Positions 1-8,771 of a DNA stretch of 64,000 nucleotides are shown piece after piece. A model generated the notes under the pieces. It saw only the letters and a program-made list of their open reading frames with translations. It did no database searches and was not told where the DNA came from. The DNA lies in contig JAZKAR010000006.1 in the NCBI GenBank assembly GCA_040389065.1, forward strand, positions 62,001 through 126,000, written 5' to 3'. Position 1 is the stretch's first letter, and each line of letters opens with the position of its first letter. A program made the position numbers and the translations under genes. The stretch is from JAZKAR01 sp040389065 (lineage in GTDB: Bacteria > Pseudomonadota > Gammaproteobacteria > Burkholderiales > Casimicrobiaceae).

Positions 1-1892
1 TTAAATAGGCTAGAGGGTTGGCATAATTCAAATGTTGCCGAAGAAGAAAGAAGAGAAGACCCTAAGCCAATAGATTCTTCTAAATTACACCGTATCCACT
101 CAGAACGATTAAGCTCTGCTTCTGAAAAATTTGCTTGTTTGAGTTCTGAGTCGGTGAAAAGACTGCTTGAAAGCTTGGCTTTTGTGAAGATCGCGTTTCG
201 TGCTTGGCAAAATGTAAATTCTGTATCGTCTAATTGTGTATCAGAAAAATTCGATTCTTTCAAAATAAGATATTTTAAGGTAGAGCCTTTCATATTCGCT
301 TTCTGAAATGAGGCTCCGCTTAAGTTAAGAAGTTCATAATGTGTATCGCCTTTTCCTTCAATATTCCATTCTGCTAGGTTTGCGCCTTCAAGTTGAACGT
401 TTTCTAACGTAGGGGTGGGATAATCTTTTTGAAAAGCTAATAGCATATAGGCGAACCCCAGCTCACTAATTTGAGGCTGGTAAGTATCGCGAATAATAGA
501 AAGCGAATCTAACGCAGCAGCGCGCTCATCGTCGCTGCTTTCGCTGAGGAGTTGACCAAGAAAATCTAAAGTTTCTTGGCTAGTTAATGACAAATTCCAT
601 AACTCAATACGGTTTTCTACAAGGCCTCTATATAAGTACGAGGCTAGGAAAAATTCTTGAAGAGAGGTATGAGCAAAGCGAAATCCATCGTGTCCTACAC
701 GTACTAAAAAAGTAGCAGTGCGTAAATCACCTTGCAGCATTTCAATCGCGTGAGTGATCGATTCTTTCTCTTTACCGAGCGTGTAATGTGCTTTTATTTC
801 AGGCCTAAGATCAAGCGAGTGTAAAAACCATTTTTCTATTTCTTGAATATTCCATATATATTTGCCTGATTGCCAAAGTGCTGCTGAAAAATGCTCCATC
901 AATAGTTGTTTATGATCTATGGTTAATTGATGTCTACCTGCATCGCGCTCAAGGCAAGAGAGAATCATATGGCGATAAATAGTAGCGCCAGTAACTTGTG
1001 AGCCTTCTATTTTCCACTGTTCGATATAAGGAATTAAATCAGGAATAAGACTTAATGTATAAGGCCGCTCTGCAAACTCAGAAAGGTTATGAACCGATTG
1101 TATGAGATCCAACAGCGTATATTTATCAAAGTCAGGCAGTTCTCGTAATAAGTATTCAGTAATTTGGTCGCTTGAAAAAGGTAACAAAATAAACGCATTC
1201 CCTTTTTCCATAAAATATGTTTTTTGTTCAGCTCCTGTACGAAAGTAGTGAGTACGGCAACTGAGAAGTACTTTACTGGAAGAGGGAGTATCAGAAGGGA
1301 TAATACTTAAAAGTGTATGGGTAAATTGTTGCCCTGCGGCGCTTGATAAATTAATCAATATCTCATCTAGTCCATCAAAAATGATAACGACTTTTTCATG
1401 ATGGACAAGCCAAATAAGCTCATTGCCTTGCGTGATAGATTGTGGCGACTCATAAACACTATTTTTTAGTATTTCATCCAGTAAATCGATTAGTGAAAGT
1501 GTATGGCAATGGTTTTTATCATTAATATTACGTAGGTCTAGGTAAATAGGTAAAGGTAATGAGAGATTTATCTTATACTCTTCAAGAAGCAATTTAGTAA
1601 ACAGCATGCAGGTTGTTGTTTTGCCCATGCCATATTCGCCGAGTAAAGCTCCAAAAGAAGGAGAGCCCTCTGTTATCATCCATTGTTCAAGAAGATAAAG
1701 TACATTATGTGAATGCAAGTTAGGGCAACAGGGTTCGCTGGAATTTTCTCCTGTGCCTGGTAGATGATGATCATTAATACTAATAGACACGGCGTTCTGC
1801 TGCACAGGATGTTGTAAGCTATATATTGCATCTATAGCTTGGCTTGAAAATAGAGCCGCTTTATTAACTAGGTTATTGCTAGAATTGTTCAT
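1..1892 (-). CDS. NACHT-type NTPase with C-terminal pentapeptide repeats (3' end beyond the window)
   Basis: The frame is open from an ATG at 1892 to the left edge, about 630 residues, and has no stop. A short N-terminal region of about 60 residues precedes a P-loop GEYGMGKTTT (about residues 85-94) and a Walker B IIFDGLDE (about 170-177), the acidic pattern typical of NACHT/STAND NTPases. After a helical region, residues from about 495 show A(N/D)L-type five-residue repeats such as GANLAEWNIEG and KANMKGSTLK, which form a right-handed beta helix in known proteins. NACHT-pentapeptide proteins are known from bacterial antiphage and signalling systems. A role in defence is inference. No N-terminal effector domain is visible, so any effector would have to be elsewhere. 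Confidence 0.8.
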   Translation of the reverse strand, partial: MNNSSNNLVNKAALFSSQAIDAIYSLQHPVQQNAVSISINDHHLPGTGENSSEPCCPNLHSHNVLYLLEQWMITEGSPSFGALLGEYGMGKTTTCMLFTKLLLEEYKINLSLPLPIYLDLRNINDKNHCHTLSLIDLLDEILKNSVYESPQSITQGNELIWLVHHEKVVIIFDGLDEILINLSSAAGQQFTHTLLSIIPSDTPSSSKVLLSCRTHYFRTGAEQKTYFMEKGNAFILLPFSSDQITEYLLRELPDFDKYTLLDLIQSVHNLSEFAERPYTLSLIPDLIPYIEQWKIEGSQVTGATIYRHMILSCLERDAGRHQLTIDHKQLLMEHFSAALWQSGKYIWNIQEIEKWFLHSLDLRPEIKAHYTLGKEKESITHAIEMLQGDLRTATFLVRVGHDGFRFAHTSLQEFFLASYLYRGLVENRIELWNLSLTSQETLDFLGQLLSESSDDERAAALDSLSIIRDTYQPQISELGFAYMLLAFQKDYPTPTLENVQLEGANLAEWNIEGKGDTHYELLNLSGASFQKANMKGSTLKYLILKESNFSDTQLDDTEFTFCQARNAIFTKAKLSSSLFTDSELKQANFSEAELNRSEWIRCNLEESIGLGSSLLSSSATFELCQPSSLF

Positions 1893-2545
1893 AGGCGCAA
1901 AGATTTCTCATGGATGAATTTCTCATTTTGTATTTAAAATTATTCATTACCTGAAGTTAAATCCTTACAAAAAACGAGTACTTTGAAATACTGAAACACA
2001 ACGATATAAACGATATGTATTACGATATTAGTATGGGTAAGAAAAAAAAGCAACTTGTTGCTATGCGTCAAACCAGGTTTAAAAGGTTGAAATAAGGCTT
2101 CAATGAATGAAAAACTATTATTTCTATATGTTTAAAAGCTAGGCAGTTGAACTTACTTAAGGCATGGGATGTCTTGCATGGCAATGTAGAAAGTACATAG
2201 AGTATGGCAAGTTGCCAGCTTGCCGAGAGAGTCTAGCTGCGTAACTTCTACTGTGTTAAAAAGAATTCAGACGGGCTAATATTACAGCTGCTAAACCTTG
2301 TCTTTCATTAGATAATGAAAGCGAAAGAATCTAAATAAAAAATAAAGTGTTTGGTAAATACGTGTTTAAGATGCGTATCATGTAACACTCTTTTAGGTTT
2401 TTTCATCAATTGGATTTGTTATAAAGATAAATGCAAAAGGCGTTTATATCTATTGATTACCAAGCGTATAAGCTGTAAAGGTTGAGCTAAAGGGCTAGCT
2501 GTAGAGGCTGCATAAGCGATTGTAAGTGAAATAGTAAGTTAACTA
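1893..2545. other. Intergenic region, AT-rich, with one decayed family A repeat
   Basis: No coding frame is convincing here. It separates the divergent NACHT and BrkB genes and so must hold both promoters, but no clear -35/-10 pair stands out. A decayed copy of the family A palindrome lies at about 2138-2250. Confidence 0.5.
2138..2250. repeat. Family A palindromic repeat, decayed copy
   Basis: It begins with a GGCAGTTGA-like end and finishes with CTGCGTAACTTCTA. The inner part reads GGCATGGGATG, then GGCAATGTAGAAAGTAC, then GGCAAGTTGCC, matching the reverse orientation of the better copies at 7008 and 9840 but with many substitutions. Confidence 0.7.
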
Positions 2546-2563
2546 ATGCCTAAAGGAAGCTTT

Positions 2564-3511
2564 GTGACGGAAACAAGTACCTTACGCTCTGTAAAGCCCA
2601 CTGATGTTCTAACAAAGAGACAACGTATTCGCATGGTTGTAATGGGTTCTATTAATACTTGGATAAACCAGCGAGCTGCCAGCAAAGGTGCTGCGCTTGC
2701 GTTCTATACGCTTTTTTCTATGGCACCTGTTTTAGTATTAGTCATTGGCATTGCAGGTACCGTATTCGGAACTCATGCAGCTAAAGAAGCGATCTTAGAT
2801 CAACTAAGGTATCTAGTAGGGCCATCAGATGGTATTAAGTTTATTGAAATGTTGCTTGATAATGCCCGTAACAACCCTCATACCGGACGTATTGCTACTA
2901 TTGTTGCTTCCATTACCTTACTTGTTGGCGCAACAAGTATCTTTGGGGAATTAAAAGATAGCTTAGATGAAATTTGGCAAGTGACAAAAGATGATTCTTC
3001 TGATGGCTTATTTGCCATGCTCAAAATTAGATTGCTATCGTTTGGATTAGTACTAGTATTAGCATTTTTGTTAATGGTGTCATTGGTAGTAAGTGCAGCA
3101 CTTGCCTTTATAAGTGCTTATTGGAAAAACCGGTGGGCAGGTATGATAATGATCATCACGCCTTTATCGGAATTGTTTTCGTTTGGAGTCATTGCTAGCC
3201 TATTTGCCGTGATATATAAAATGCTGCCGCATATTCGTTTATCGTGGCGTGATGTGGGTATAGGGGCATTGGGTACAGCTATACTTTTTACGCTTGGTAA
3301 ATATGCGATTGGTTTTTATCTGGGCAATAGCGGAGTGGCAAATAGCTACGGAGCCGCAGGCTCGATTGTAATATTGTTGTTATGGGTGTATTACTCAGCG
3401 CAAATTTTCTTTTTAGGCGCTGTGTTTACCCAGCAATATGCGTTATGGTACGGTAGTTTAAAATCTACCAATAAACATTTTTTATCTTCTCCTTCACCCA
3501 AAACAGCTTAA
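2564..3511 (+). CDS. YihY/virulence factor BrkB family inner-membrane protein
   Basis: The protein has about six hydrophobic segments and the BrkB family signature near its N terminus: ASKGAALAFYTLFSMAPVLV, followed by GIAGTVFG. The family is a set of polytopic inner-membrane proteins of uncertain function, once called ribonuclease BN by mistake. I chose GTG at 2564 because AAGGAAG lies just before it; an in-frame ATG at 2546 lacks any ribosome-binding site and would add six residues. It is a single gene, transcribed away from the NACHT gene. The C-terminal tail after the last membrane segment is short and polar (SLKSTNKHF). Confidence 0.85.
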   Translation: MTETSTLRSVKPTDVLTKRQRIRMVVMGSINTWINQRAASKGAALAFYTLFSMAPVLVLVIGIAGTVFGTHAAKEAILDQLRYLVGPSDGIKFIEMLLDNARNNPHTGRIATIVASITLLVGATSIFGELKDSLDEIWQVTKDDSSDGLFAMLKIRLLSFGLVLVLAFLLMVSLVVSAALAFISAYWKNRWAGMIMIITPLSELFSFGVIASLFAVIYKMLPHIRLSWRDVGIGALGTAILFTLGKYAIGFYLGNSGVANSYGAAGSIVILLLWVYYSAQIFFLGAVFTQQYALWYGSLKSTNKHFLSSPSPKTA

Positions 3512-3538
3512 ATACCTTCTTTAAGAAGGTATTTAAGC
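3506..3538 (+). terminator. Hairpin overlapping the stop codon of the BrkB gene
   Basis: Arms 3506-3521 and 3523-3538 are perfectly complementary (GCTTAAATACCTTCTT and its complement) and include the TAA stop. There is no T tract after it, so it may be a processing or decay barrier rather than a classical intrinsic terminator. Confidence 0.5.
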
Positions 3539-3619
3539 ATGCGCACAAGATGTACGAGAATTAAATAAGCAGCTATAGCTGATAGTAAGAATATTTCTTA
3601 GCAGAATAAATAATAATGT

Positions 3620-3844
3620 TTAGATGACAATTTTAATTGAATGATTTTCAAATACAATTGTTTGATCTACCTTTATTTTGCATCGTTTTCTTAGTTCAAC
3701 TTGTCCATCTACAAAGACTTTTCCTGCTTCAATAGCCTGTTTGGCTTCGGCTCCGCTAGAGCATAAACCTTTTAATTTAAGTAGATTATGTAAAGCGATA
3801 TAGTCGCGTCCTTGCAGGCTCAGAGTGTCTTGCTGTGTACTCAT
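3620..3844 (-). CDS. S4-domain RNA-binding protein, YbcJ/RlbA-like
   Basis: It is a 74-residue protein made almost entirely of one S4 RNA-binding domain: IALHNLLKLKGLCSSGAEAKQ, then EAGKVFVDGQVELRKRCKI, ending in the beta-strand VFENHSIKIV. This matches the small single-domain YbcJ family in length and in the pattern of glycines and basic residues. Such proteins bind structured RNA, and some have been linked to ribosome quality control. The gene is alone, facing away from motB. The start ATG at 3844 has only a weak GAG upstream, but the domain would be incomplete with any later start. Confidence 0.85.
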   Translation of the reverse strand: MSTQQDTLSLQGRDYIALHNLLKLKGLCSSGAEAKQAIEAGKVFVDGQVELRKRCKIKVDQTIVFENHSIKIVI

Positions 3845-4139
3845 ATGTGTTTCTCAACGCTTGAAAGAAAATGTGGAAAATGACGAGCAGAGTATAACCG
3901 TAAATAGTATTTTTGTTTGGAATGTAGGGTAATTTAGCCAGAAAAAAAGCTTGATTTATCATGTTATTTATCATTATCACAATGAAAAAATACGCAGAGT
4001 TGAGCTTGTTTCTTATCATGATTTTTAAAAATTGATGTTATTTGATTGTGCATAGTGAAATTTATCGCTAATAATAAAAAATAGTTATATTAAAAATAAA
4101 CATTGCTTATTTCCTCTGTCTGGAAAGGCCAGTTATAAC

Positions 4140-5030
4140 ATGATAGTAAAAGATAAACGGCCTATTGTGATTATCAAAAAAGTTAAACCTTATGGATATT
4201 CAGAAGGGCACCAAAGAGGATCATGGAAGCTTGCTTATGCAGATTTAGCGACAGCAATGATGGCCTTTTTTTTATTAATGTGGTTGATAGGTTCAACGAC
4301 GAAAGCAGAGCTTTCTGGTATCGCAAGTTATTTTAATGTTCCCTTAAAGGTCGCCATTTTTGGAGGAGAAGGTAGCGGAAACAGTTCAACAATTCTTCCT
4401 GGAGGCGGTGCAGATTTAAGCCGAAGTACAGGCAAGAAAGAGCGTGCTGATCGTGATCAAACGCTTCAAAGAATCAATATTAAGCCCAGTGATAATGATA
4501 TTCTCGAGGCAGAGTATAAAAAACTTCTGTTTATGCGTGATAAAGTATATTTAAGTATGAATGTACCGAATTCGTTTTTACAAGAATATAAAAAACAAGT
4601 GGTGATTGATTTAACACCCGAAGGATTACGCATTCAGTTAATTGACGATAAAAACCGGCCTATGTTTGATTTAGGTAAGTCGCAGTTGCTGCCGCATGCT
4701 AGTTTGATATTAAAAAATTTGGCAACGACGCTTAATAATATTCCTTTTCGTATCAGCATTTCTGGTCATACCGATTCAACACTCTATGATGCGCATACGA
4801 ATAATTATAGTAATTGGGAACTTTCTATTGATCGCGCCAATGCTGCCCGGCGTGAAATGATTTTAGGCGGACTAAATGAAGAACAAATATTGCGTGTTGA
4901 AGGTATTGCAGATTCTATTCCTTATGTGATTAATGAGCCGACAGCGCCGAGTAATCGAAGAATCAGTATTGTCATTCTGAATAAATCGACTGAAGACCTG
5001 ATCAAACGAAACGGTAATGGCTTGCTATGA
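4140..5030 (+). CDS. motB: MotB-type flagellar stator protein (OmpA-like C-terminal domain)
   Basis: The N terminus has the MotB pattern GSWKLAYADLATAMMAFF, with Asp35 in the place of the proton-binding aspartate, and one membrane helix that runs to about residue 50. A linker of about 110 residues follows, then an OmpA/MotB peptidoglycan-binding domain from about residue 150 with FDLGKSQLLP, ISGHTDS and a terminal SNRRISIVIL. The 296-residue length is normal. GGAAAGG lies 14 bases before ATG. MotB works with MotA as the torque-generating stator, and motA normally lies immediately upstream; here the upstream gene is unrelated and on the other strand, so the gene is an orphan in this window. 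Another OmpA-family protein is less likely given the conserved aspartate region. Confidence 0.85.
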   Translation: MIVKDKRPIVIIKKVKPYGYSEGHQRGSWKLAYADLATAMMAFFLLMWLIGSTTKAELSGIASYFNVPLKVAIFGGEGSGNSSTILPGGGADLSRSTGKKERADRDQTLQRINIKPSDNDILEAEYKKLLFMRDKVYLSMNVPNSFLQEYKKQVVIDLTPEGLRIQLIDDKNRPMFDLGKSQLLPHASLILKNLATTLNNIPFRISISGHTDSTLYDAHTNNYSNWELSIDRANAARREMILGGLNEEQILRVEGIADSIPYVINEPTAPSNRRISIVILNKSTEDLIKRNGNGLL

Positions 5031-5276
5031 GGTAGTTGATATTTTGCAGTGATGGCGCTTCTTCGCGCTTTACATTGTAAGCAATCAAGAAAAGCTGCTG
5101 CGGGCAATATCCTCTTTTTTAATGTTGAAATCCCAACAATGTATTTAAGATTTGATAAGCAAGTAAAGAGCAGCTAAATTTTTTTGAAAAAATAAAAAAT
5201 AATTTTTTGTTGTTAAGTATTTATTTTTGTTTGATTAAAATTTATATTTCATTTTTTTAGTGATTTGAAACAGTGA
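5031..5276. other. AT-rich upstream region of the amidohydrolase gene
   Basis: No gene is visible. The stretch 5150-5276 is very AT-rich with long A and T runs, as is usual for the region where an activator and IHF act at a sigma-54 promoter, but I could not pick out a defined activator site. Confidence 0.4.
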
Positions 5277-5291
5277 TGGAATGATTTTTGC
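5277..5291 (+). promoter_or_regulatory. Sigma-54 (-24/-12) promoter of the amidohydrolase gene
   Basis: TGGAATGATTTTTGC has GG at 5278-5279 and GC at 5290-5291, with exactly ten bases between, as RpoN promoters require. The same 15 bases recur at 38258-38272. The gene's ATG is 63 bases further on. Confidence 0.85.
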
Positions 5292-5354
5292 TCATAAGGG
5301 GATATAGCGAGGGTTTGCTACCTCGTTCACATTCTTTAATGAGGAGAAAACAGT

Positions 5355-6896
5355 ATGAATGCACCGTTAAATGTAACAAATAAAGTCACTGCTAAACATT
5401 CTCGTTCTGCCGCTGTAAAAGCTAAGCTTGATTATCCGGTCATTGATAATGATGTCCATACCGTAGAGTTTGCGCCTTTATTAGAAGATTATATTGCGCA
5501 GTATGGCGGTGCAAACATTGTAGACGAGTTTCGGGCGCATCTGAATCGAGGGTTAAACTTTACAACGCAGGCTTGGTATAACGCTACTCATGAAGAGCGC
5601 CGTGAAAAGCGGTTTCATAGACCTGCATTCTGGATTTTACCAACTAAAAATAGCTATGATCTGGCAACCGTTTCTTTACCTAGTCTTCTTTATGAACGCT
5701 TAGAAGAGCAAGGTACTGATTATGCGGTACTGTATCCTAATATATCTTTATTTCCTCATAACTCTAATCGTGAAGATTTGCGCCGCTCACTAGCCCGCGC
5801 TATCAATCATTATCATGCTGATGTTTATAGCAAATACCGCGATCGGCTTTCGCCCGTAGCGACTATTCCTTTACATACCCCTCAAGAAGGTATTGAAGAG
5901 GCTGAGTTTGCAGTAAAAGAGCTGGGGTTTAATACCATTATTATTCCTGGTGCGATTCGAAGACCTGTGAAGTCAATTGCTGACAAATATCCTTCTAAGC
6001 ATCACCCCGAGGTAGCGCATCATGCCTACTGGCTCGATTTTTATGGTTTAGATAGCGAGCATGACTATGATCCATTCTGGGAAAAAGTCATTGAATTGGG
6101 TGTGAACCCTACTACGCATTCTGGTAGCCAAGGCTGGAGTTCTCGTGCTTCGATCAGTAATTATATGAATAATCACATCAACCACTTTGCTGATGCGAAT
6201 GAAGCGCTTGCGAAGTCATTATTTTTCGGTGGGGTTACACGTCGCTTTCCGCAGTTACGGGTAGGCTTACTAGAAGGAGGGGCAGCCTGGGCATCTAGTG
6301 TTTACGCGCATTTGGTTGATCGCTTTCAAAAGCGTAATCGCCAAACAGTACATAACTATGATCCACATGAGTTAGATATTGATGTACTGAATAGTTTTTT
6401 TCAGGAATATGGGCAAGATTTATTTAAAGGCAAAATATACAGCAAAGAAGACATTGCTGATTTAGCCTTTGGAATTACGCGCCAAAGCCGAACACAACCA
6501 CAAAAACTAGAAGAAATTGATGACTTTGCGCTAGCGGGTATAGAGAGTATTGAAGATATTCGCGATCGTTTTGTACCGCATTTTTATTTGGGTAACGAGG
6601 CAGATGATCGAACAGTAGCCGCTGCGTTTAATGAAAAAGTGAATCCCTTAGGTGTAAAGCTTAATGCGTATTGGTCATCTGATACCGGGCATTGGGATGT
6701 ACCCGATTTAACGGAAACGTTAGCAGAAACGTGGGATTTAGTGGAGGAAGGTGTCATCACCGCTGAAGATTTTAAAGCGCTAGTGTTTGATAACCCTTAT
6801 CGGTTTTATACCACGAATAATCCTGGGTTTTTCAAGGGTACACAGGTTGAAGCAAAACTTAAAAAATCACAAGTTTCGCTTCAAGCTGCTGCTTAA
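5355..6896 (+). CDS. Amidohydrolase family protein (metal-dependent TIM-barrel hydrolase)
   Basis: The 513-residue protein matches the amidohydrolase_2 family: an N-terminal strand VIDNDVHTVE, then TTHSGSQGW near residue 255, LLEGGAAW near 310, SSDTGHWD near 435 and DNPYRFY near 480. These give the usual metal ligands and the closing aspartate of the barrel, though the first motif has one histidine (DVH) where many relatives have HxH. Family members hydrolyse or decarboxylate small organic acids. GAGGAG precedes the ATG. It is driven by its own sigma-54 promoter and heads the organosulfur uptake block, so a role in breaking down an imported organosulfur compound is inferred; the substrate is unknown. 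Confidence 0.8.
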   Translation: MNAPLNVTNKVTAKHSRSAAVKAKLDYPVIDNDVHTVEFAPLLEDYIAQYGGANIVDEFRAHLNRGLNFTTQAWYNATHEERREKRFHRPAFWILPTKNSYDLATVSLPSLLYERLEEQGTDYAVLYPNISLFPHNSNREDLRRSLARAINHYHADVYSKYRDRLSPVATIPLHTPQEGIEEAEFAVKELGFNTIIIPGAIRRPVKSIADKYPSKHHPEVAHHAYWLDFYGLDSEHDYDPFWEKVIELGVNPTTHSGSQGWSSRASISNYMNNHINHFADANEALAKSLFFGGVTRRFPQLRVGLLEGGAAWASSVYAHLVDRFQKRNRQTVHNYDPHELDIDVLNSFFQEYGQDLFKGKIYSKEDIADLAFGITRQSRTQPQKLEEIDDFALAGIESIEDIRDRFVPHFYLGNEADDRTVAAAFNEKVNPLGVKLNAYWSSDTGHWDVPDLTETLAETWDLVEEGVITAEDFKALVFDNPYRFYTTNNPGFFKGTQVEAKLKKSQVSLQAAA

Positions 6897-7007
6897 TACT
6901 TTAGTTAGCAAACGAGATAAGAAATATCAGGGTCTCATGCTGGCAATAGGTATACGTTTTTATATTTCATGAGGACAAGTGCAAACAATAAAAGCCTTAG
7001 AAGTTAA

Positions 7008-7139
7008 TAGAAGTTACGCAGTTGAGTTTTCTCTGCGTGGGACGCCCCGCGTTATAGCAACTTGCCGTACTACATGTACTGTCTGCGTTGCTATGCGGGG
7101 TATCCTATGCCTTGATAAAACCCAACTGCGTAACTTCTA
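7008..7139. repeat. Family A palindromic repeat, full copy
   Basis: It starts TAGAAGTTACGCAGTTGAG and ends with the inverse, CCCAACTGCGTAACTTCTA. Inside, GTGGGACGCCCCGCG pairs with GCGGGGTATCCTATGC, and GCAACTTGCCGTAC faces GTACTGTCTGCGTTGC. Partial ends at 6998-7006 and 7145-7165 suggest nested insertion or slippage. It lies between the amidohydrolase and the porin. Confidence 0.9.
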
Positions 7140-7237
7140 GTTAAAACTGAACTGCATAACTTCTAAGGTGATTAATATTTGCTAAAGCACTTTTCCTCTA
7201 TGTGATCAGATTCATGTTTTACAAAGAGGTAATGATT

Positions 7238-8686
7238 ATGCAATCCAGCACACGCTGGCTTGGGGCAGCCGCTTTGCTTGCCCTATATGGAGTTACACCT
7301 CCTATTGAAGCAGCACCCCCATCAAATGAAGCGTTACAAAAACAAATAGAGGCTTTACAGAAAACTGTTGAGGTTTTACAAAAAAAATTGGAAGCACAGC
7401 CCGTTGTTTCGGCCCAGGCAGAAAAAAATACATCTGATGCAGTGCTTCCAGAAGAAGAGGCAGGGCTTGAAACAGCAACAAAGCAAGATGTTGAGGGCAT
7501 AAGAGCTGATCTCGAAAACTATAAGTACGAGCAGCAACGCAGGCGTGATACCGCAACAGCCAATACTACTCGAGGAACAACACTGGGCGGAACCGTACAA
7601 GTGCGTGCCGGTTGGCAAAACCCTCGAACCGGTGCAGGTAGTACCGCGCTTTCATCACCACGGAATAGCAGCTTTGATATTCCGCTTGCTCAGTTCGGCG
7701 CAAGCGGAAGTTTATTTAAAGATTATTCAGAGGGAAAAAATCTCGATTACCGATTGTTTTTTGCTTACGCTAAGAATAATCCGGCAACGAATAACAGCAA
7801 CTTTAATCTAACAGATGCCTATCTGCGTTACAGTTTTTTGCCTACGGTAACAGGGTTAGAAGAGCCAAAACTAACGGTAACAGTAGGGCAGCAATTGATT
7901 CCATTTGGCTTAGAAGCGCAAGCCGATGAAAGCTTGCGGCCTACCATTGTTTCAGCGCAATTTGTATCAAATTTAGGGGTAGGAACGCGCCAAGTAGGAG
8001 CCATTATTAGAGGTGATTATAAACCCTATGTAGATTATGGCTTCAATTATAGAGCGCCTTTATTGGAGTATGCCTTAGGAGTAGTGAATGGTAGCGGGCC
8101 TAATAAGTCAGATGATAATGGCAGAAAAGACTTCTTAGGAAGGCTCGCCTTCACATTACCAGTAGATTACAACAGCGCTTTTAGAGAGCTTAAGTTAGGG
8201 GCCTCTATATATAGCGGTAAGAAAAATCTTAATTCGCCTACCGCAGTAGTAACGCAAGGAAAAACCAATCGTTATGGGTTTGATATTTATTATAACCATG
8301 CCCCGTTTGGTGCAACGTATGAGTTTGCACAAGGAAAAGACGATGCACTTACCTCATCGAATAAAGCAGGTGGTTCAGCCATTACCAGCCGAGGGCATGT
8401 GCTAACCGCGTTTTATACCTGGGGTGAGCAGTGGGTCAATAGCTCTAAGACGCAGTCTAAATATGATGACTGGTGGCCTAAATCGCATCAGCTATTTTAT
8501 CGGTGGGATCAATGGGAACCTAATCGTGCTGTCGGCAACGATAAAGTAACGATTAATACGCTGGGCTATAACCTCTTTTTTGCGCAGACCACGAAGCTTC
8601 AGTTGAATTTTAATCATTACACATACCAAAAGCCTGCAACTTCTTCTGTTAATGAAATATTGGCGCAATTTCAGTACGGCTTTTAA
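7238..8686 (+). CDS. Outer-membrane porin with N-terminal coiled coil
   Basis: A signal peptide (MQSSTRWLGAAALLALYG, predicted cleavage after IEA) is followed by a heptad-rich coiled coil at about residues 32-55 (ALQKQIEALQKTVEVLQKKL). The rest is the alternating aromatic/polar pattern of a beta barrel and ends in QFQYGF with a terminal phenylalanine, the signal for BAM-dependent insertion. AGAGG before the ATG at 7238 supports that start over upstream in-frame codons. The coiled coil plus barrel layout resembles substrate-specific porins of the DcaP/OprO-P type. Its position before a sulfonate-type binding protein suggests it admits the same substrate through the outer membrane. Confidence 0.85.
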   Translation: MQSSTRWLGAAALLALYGVTPPIEAAPPSNEALQKQIEALQKTVEVLQKKLEAQPVVSAQAEKNTSDAVLPEEEAGLETATKQDVEGIRADLENYKYEQQRRRDTATANTTRGTTLGGTVQVRAGWQNPRTGAGSTALSSPRNSSFDIPLAQFGASGSLFKDYSEGKNLDYRLFFAYAKNNPATNNSNFNLTDAYLRYSFLPTVTGLEEPKLTVTVGQQLIPFGLEAQADESLRPTIVSAQFVSNLGVGTRQVGAIIRGDYKPYVDYGFNYRAPLLEYALGVVNGSGPNKSDDNGRKDFLGRLAFTLPVDYNSAFRELKLGASIYSGKKNLNSPTAVVTQGKTNRYGFDIYYNHAPFGATYEFAQGKDDALTSSNKAGGSAITSRGHVLTAFYTWGEQWVNSSKTQSKYDDWWPKSHQLFYRWDQWEPNRAVGNDKVTINTLGYNLFFAQTTKLQLNFNHYTYQKPATSSVNEILAQFQYGF

Positions 8687-8771
8687 GCATTTATACATGA
8701 ATGAAACCCCTCATCGTAAAACCAATGGCTGCTAATGATGCATGGCTTCTAACATAAAAGGACACATAAAC

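Noticed and set aside
3786..4019. 77-residue minus-strand frame
   Set aside because: It overlaps the S4 gene in another frame, has no ribosome-binding site and no family features.
8726..8742. TGGCTGCTAATGATGC looked like a sigma-54 promoter before the binding-protein gene
   Set aside because: GG and GC are 11 bases apart; the spacing rule is ten.
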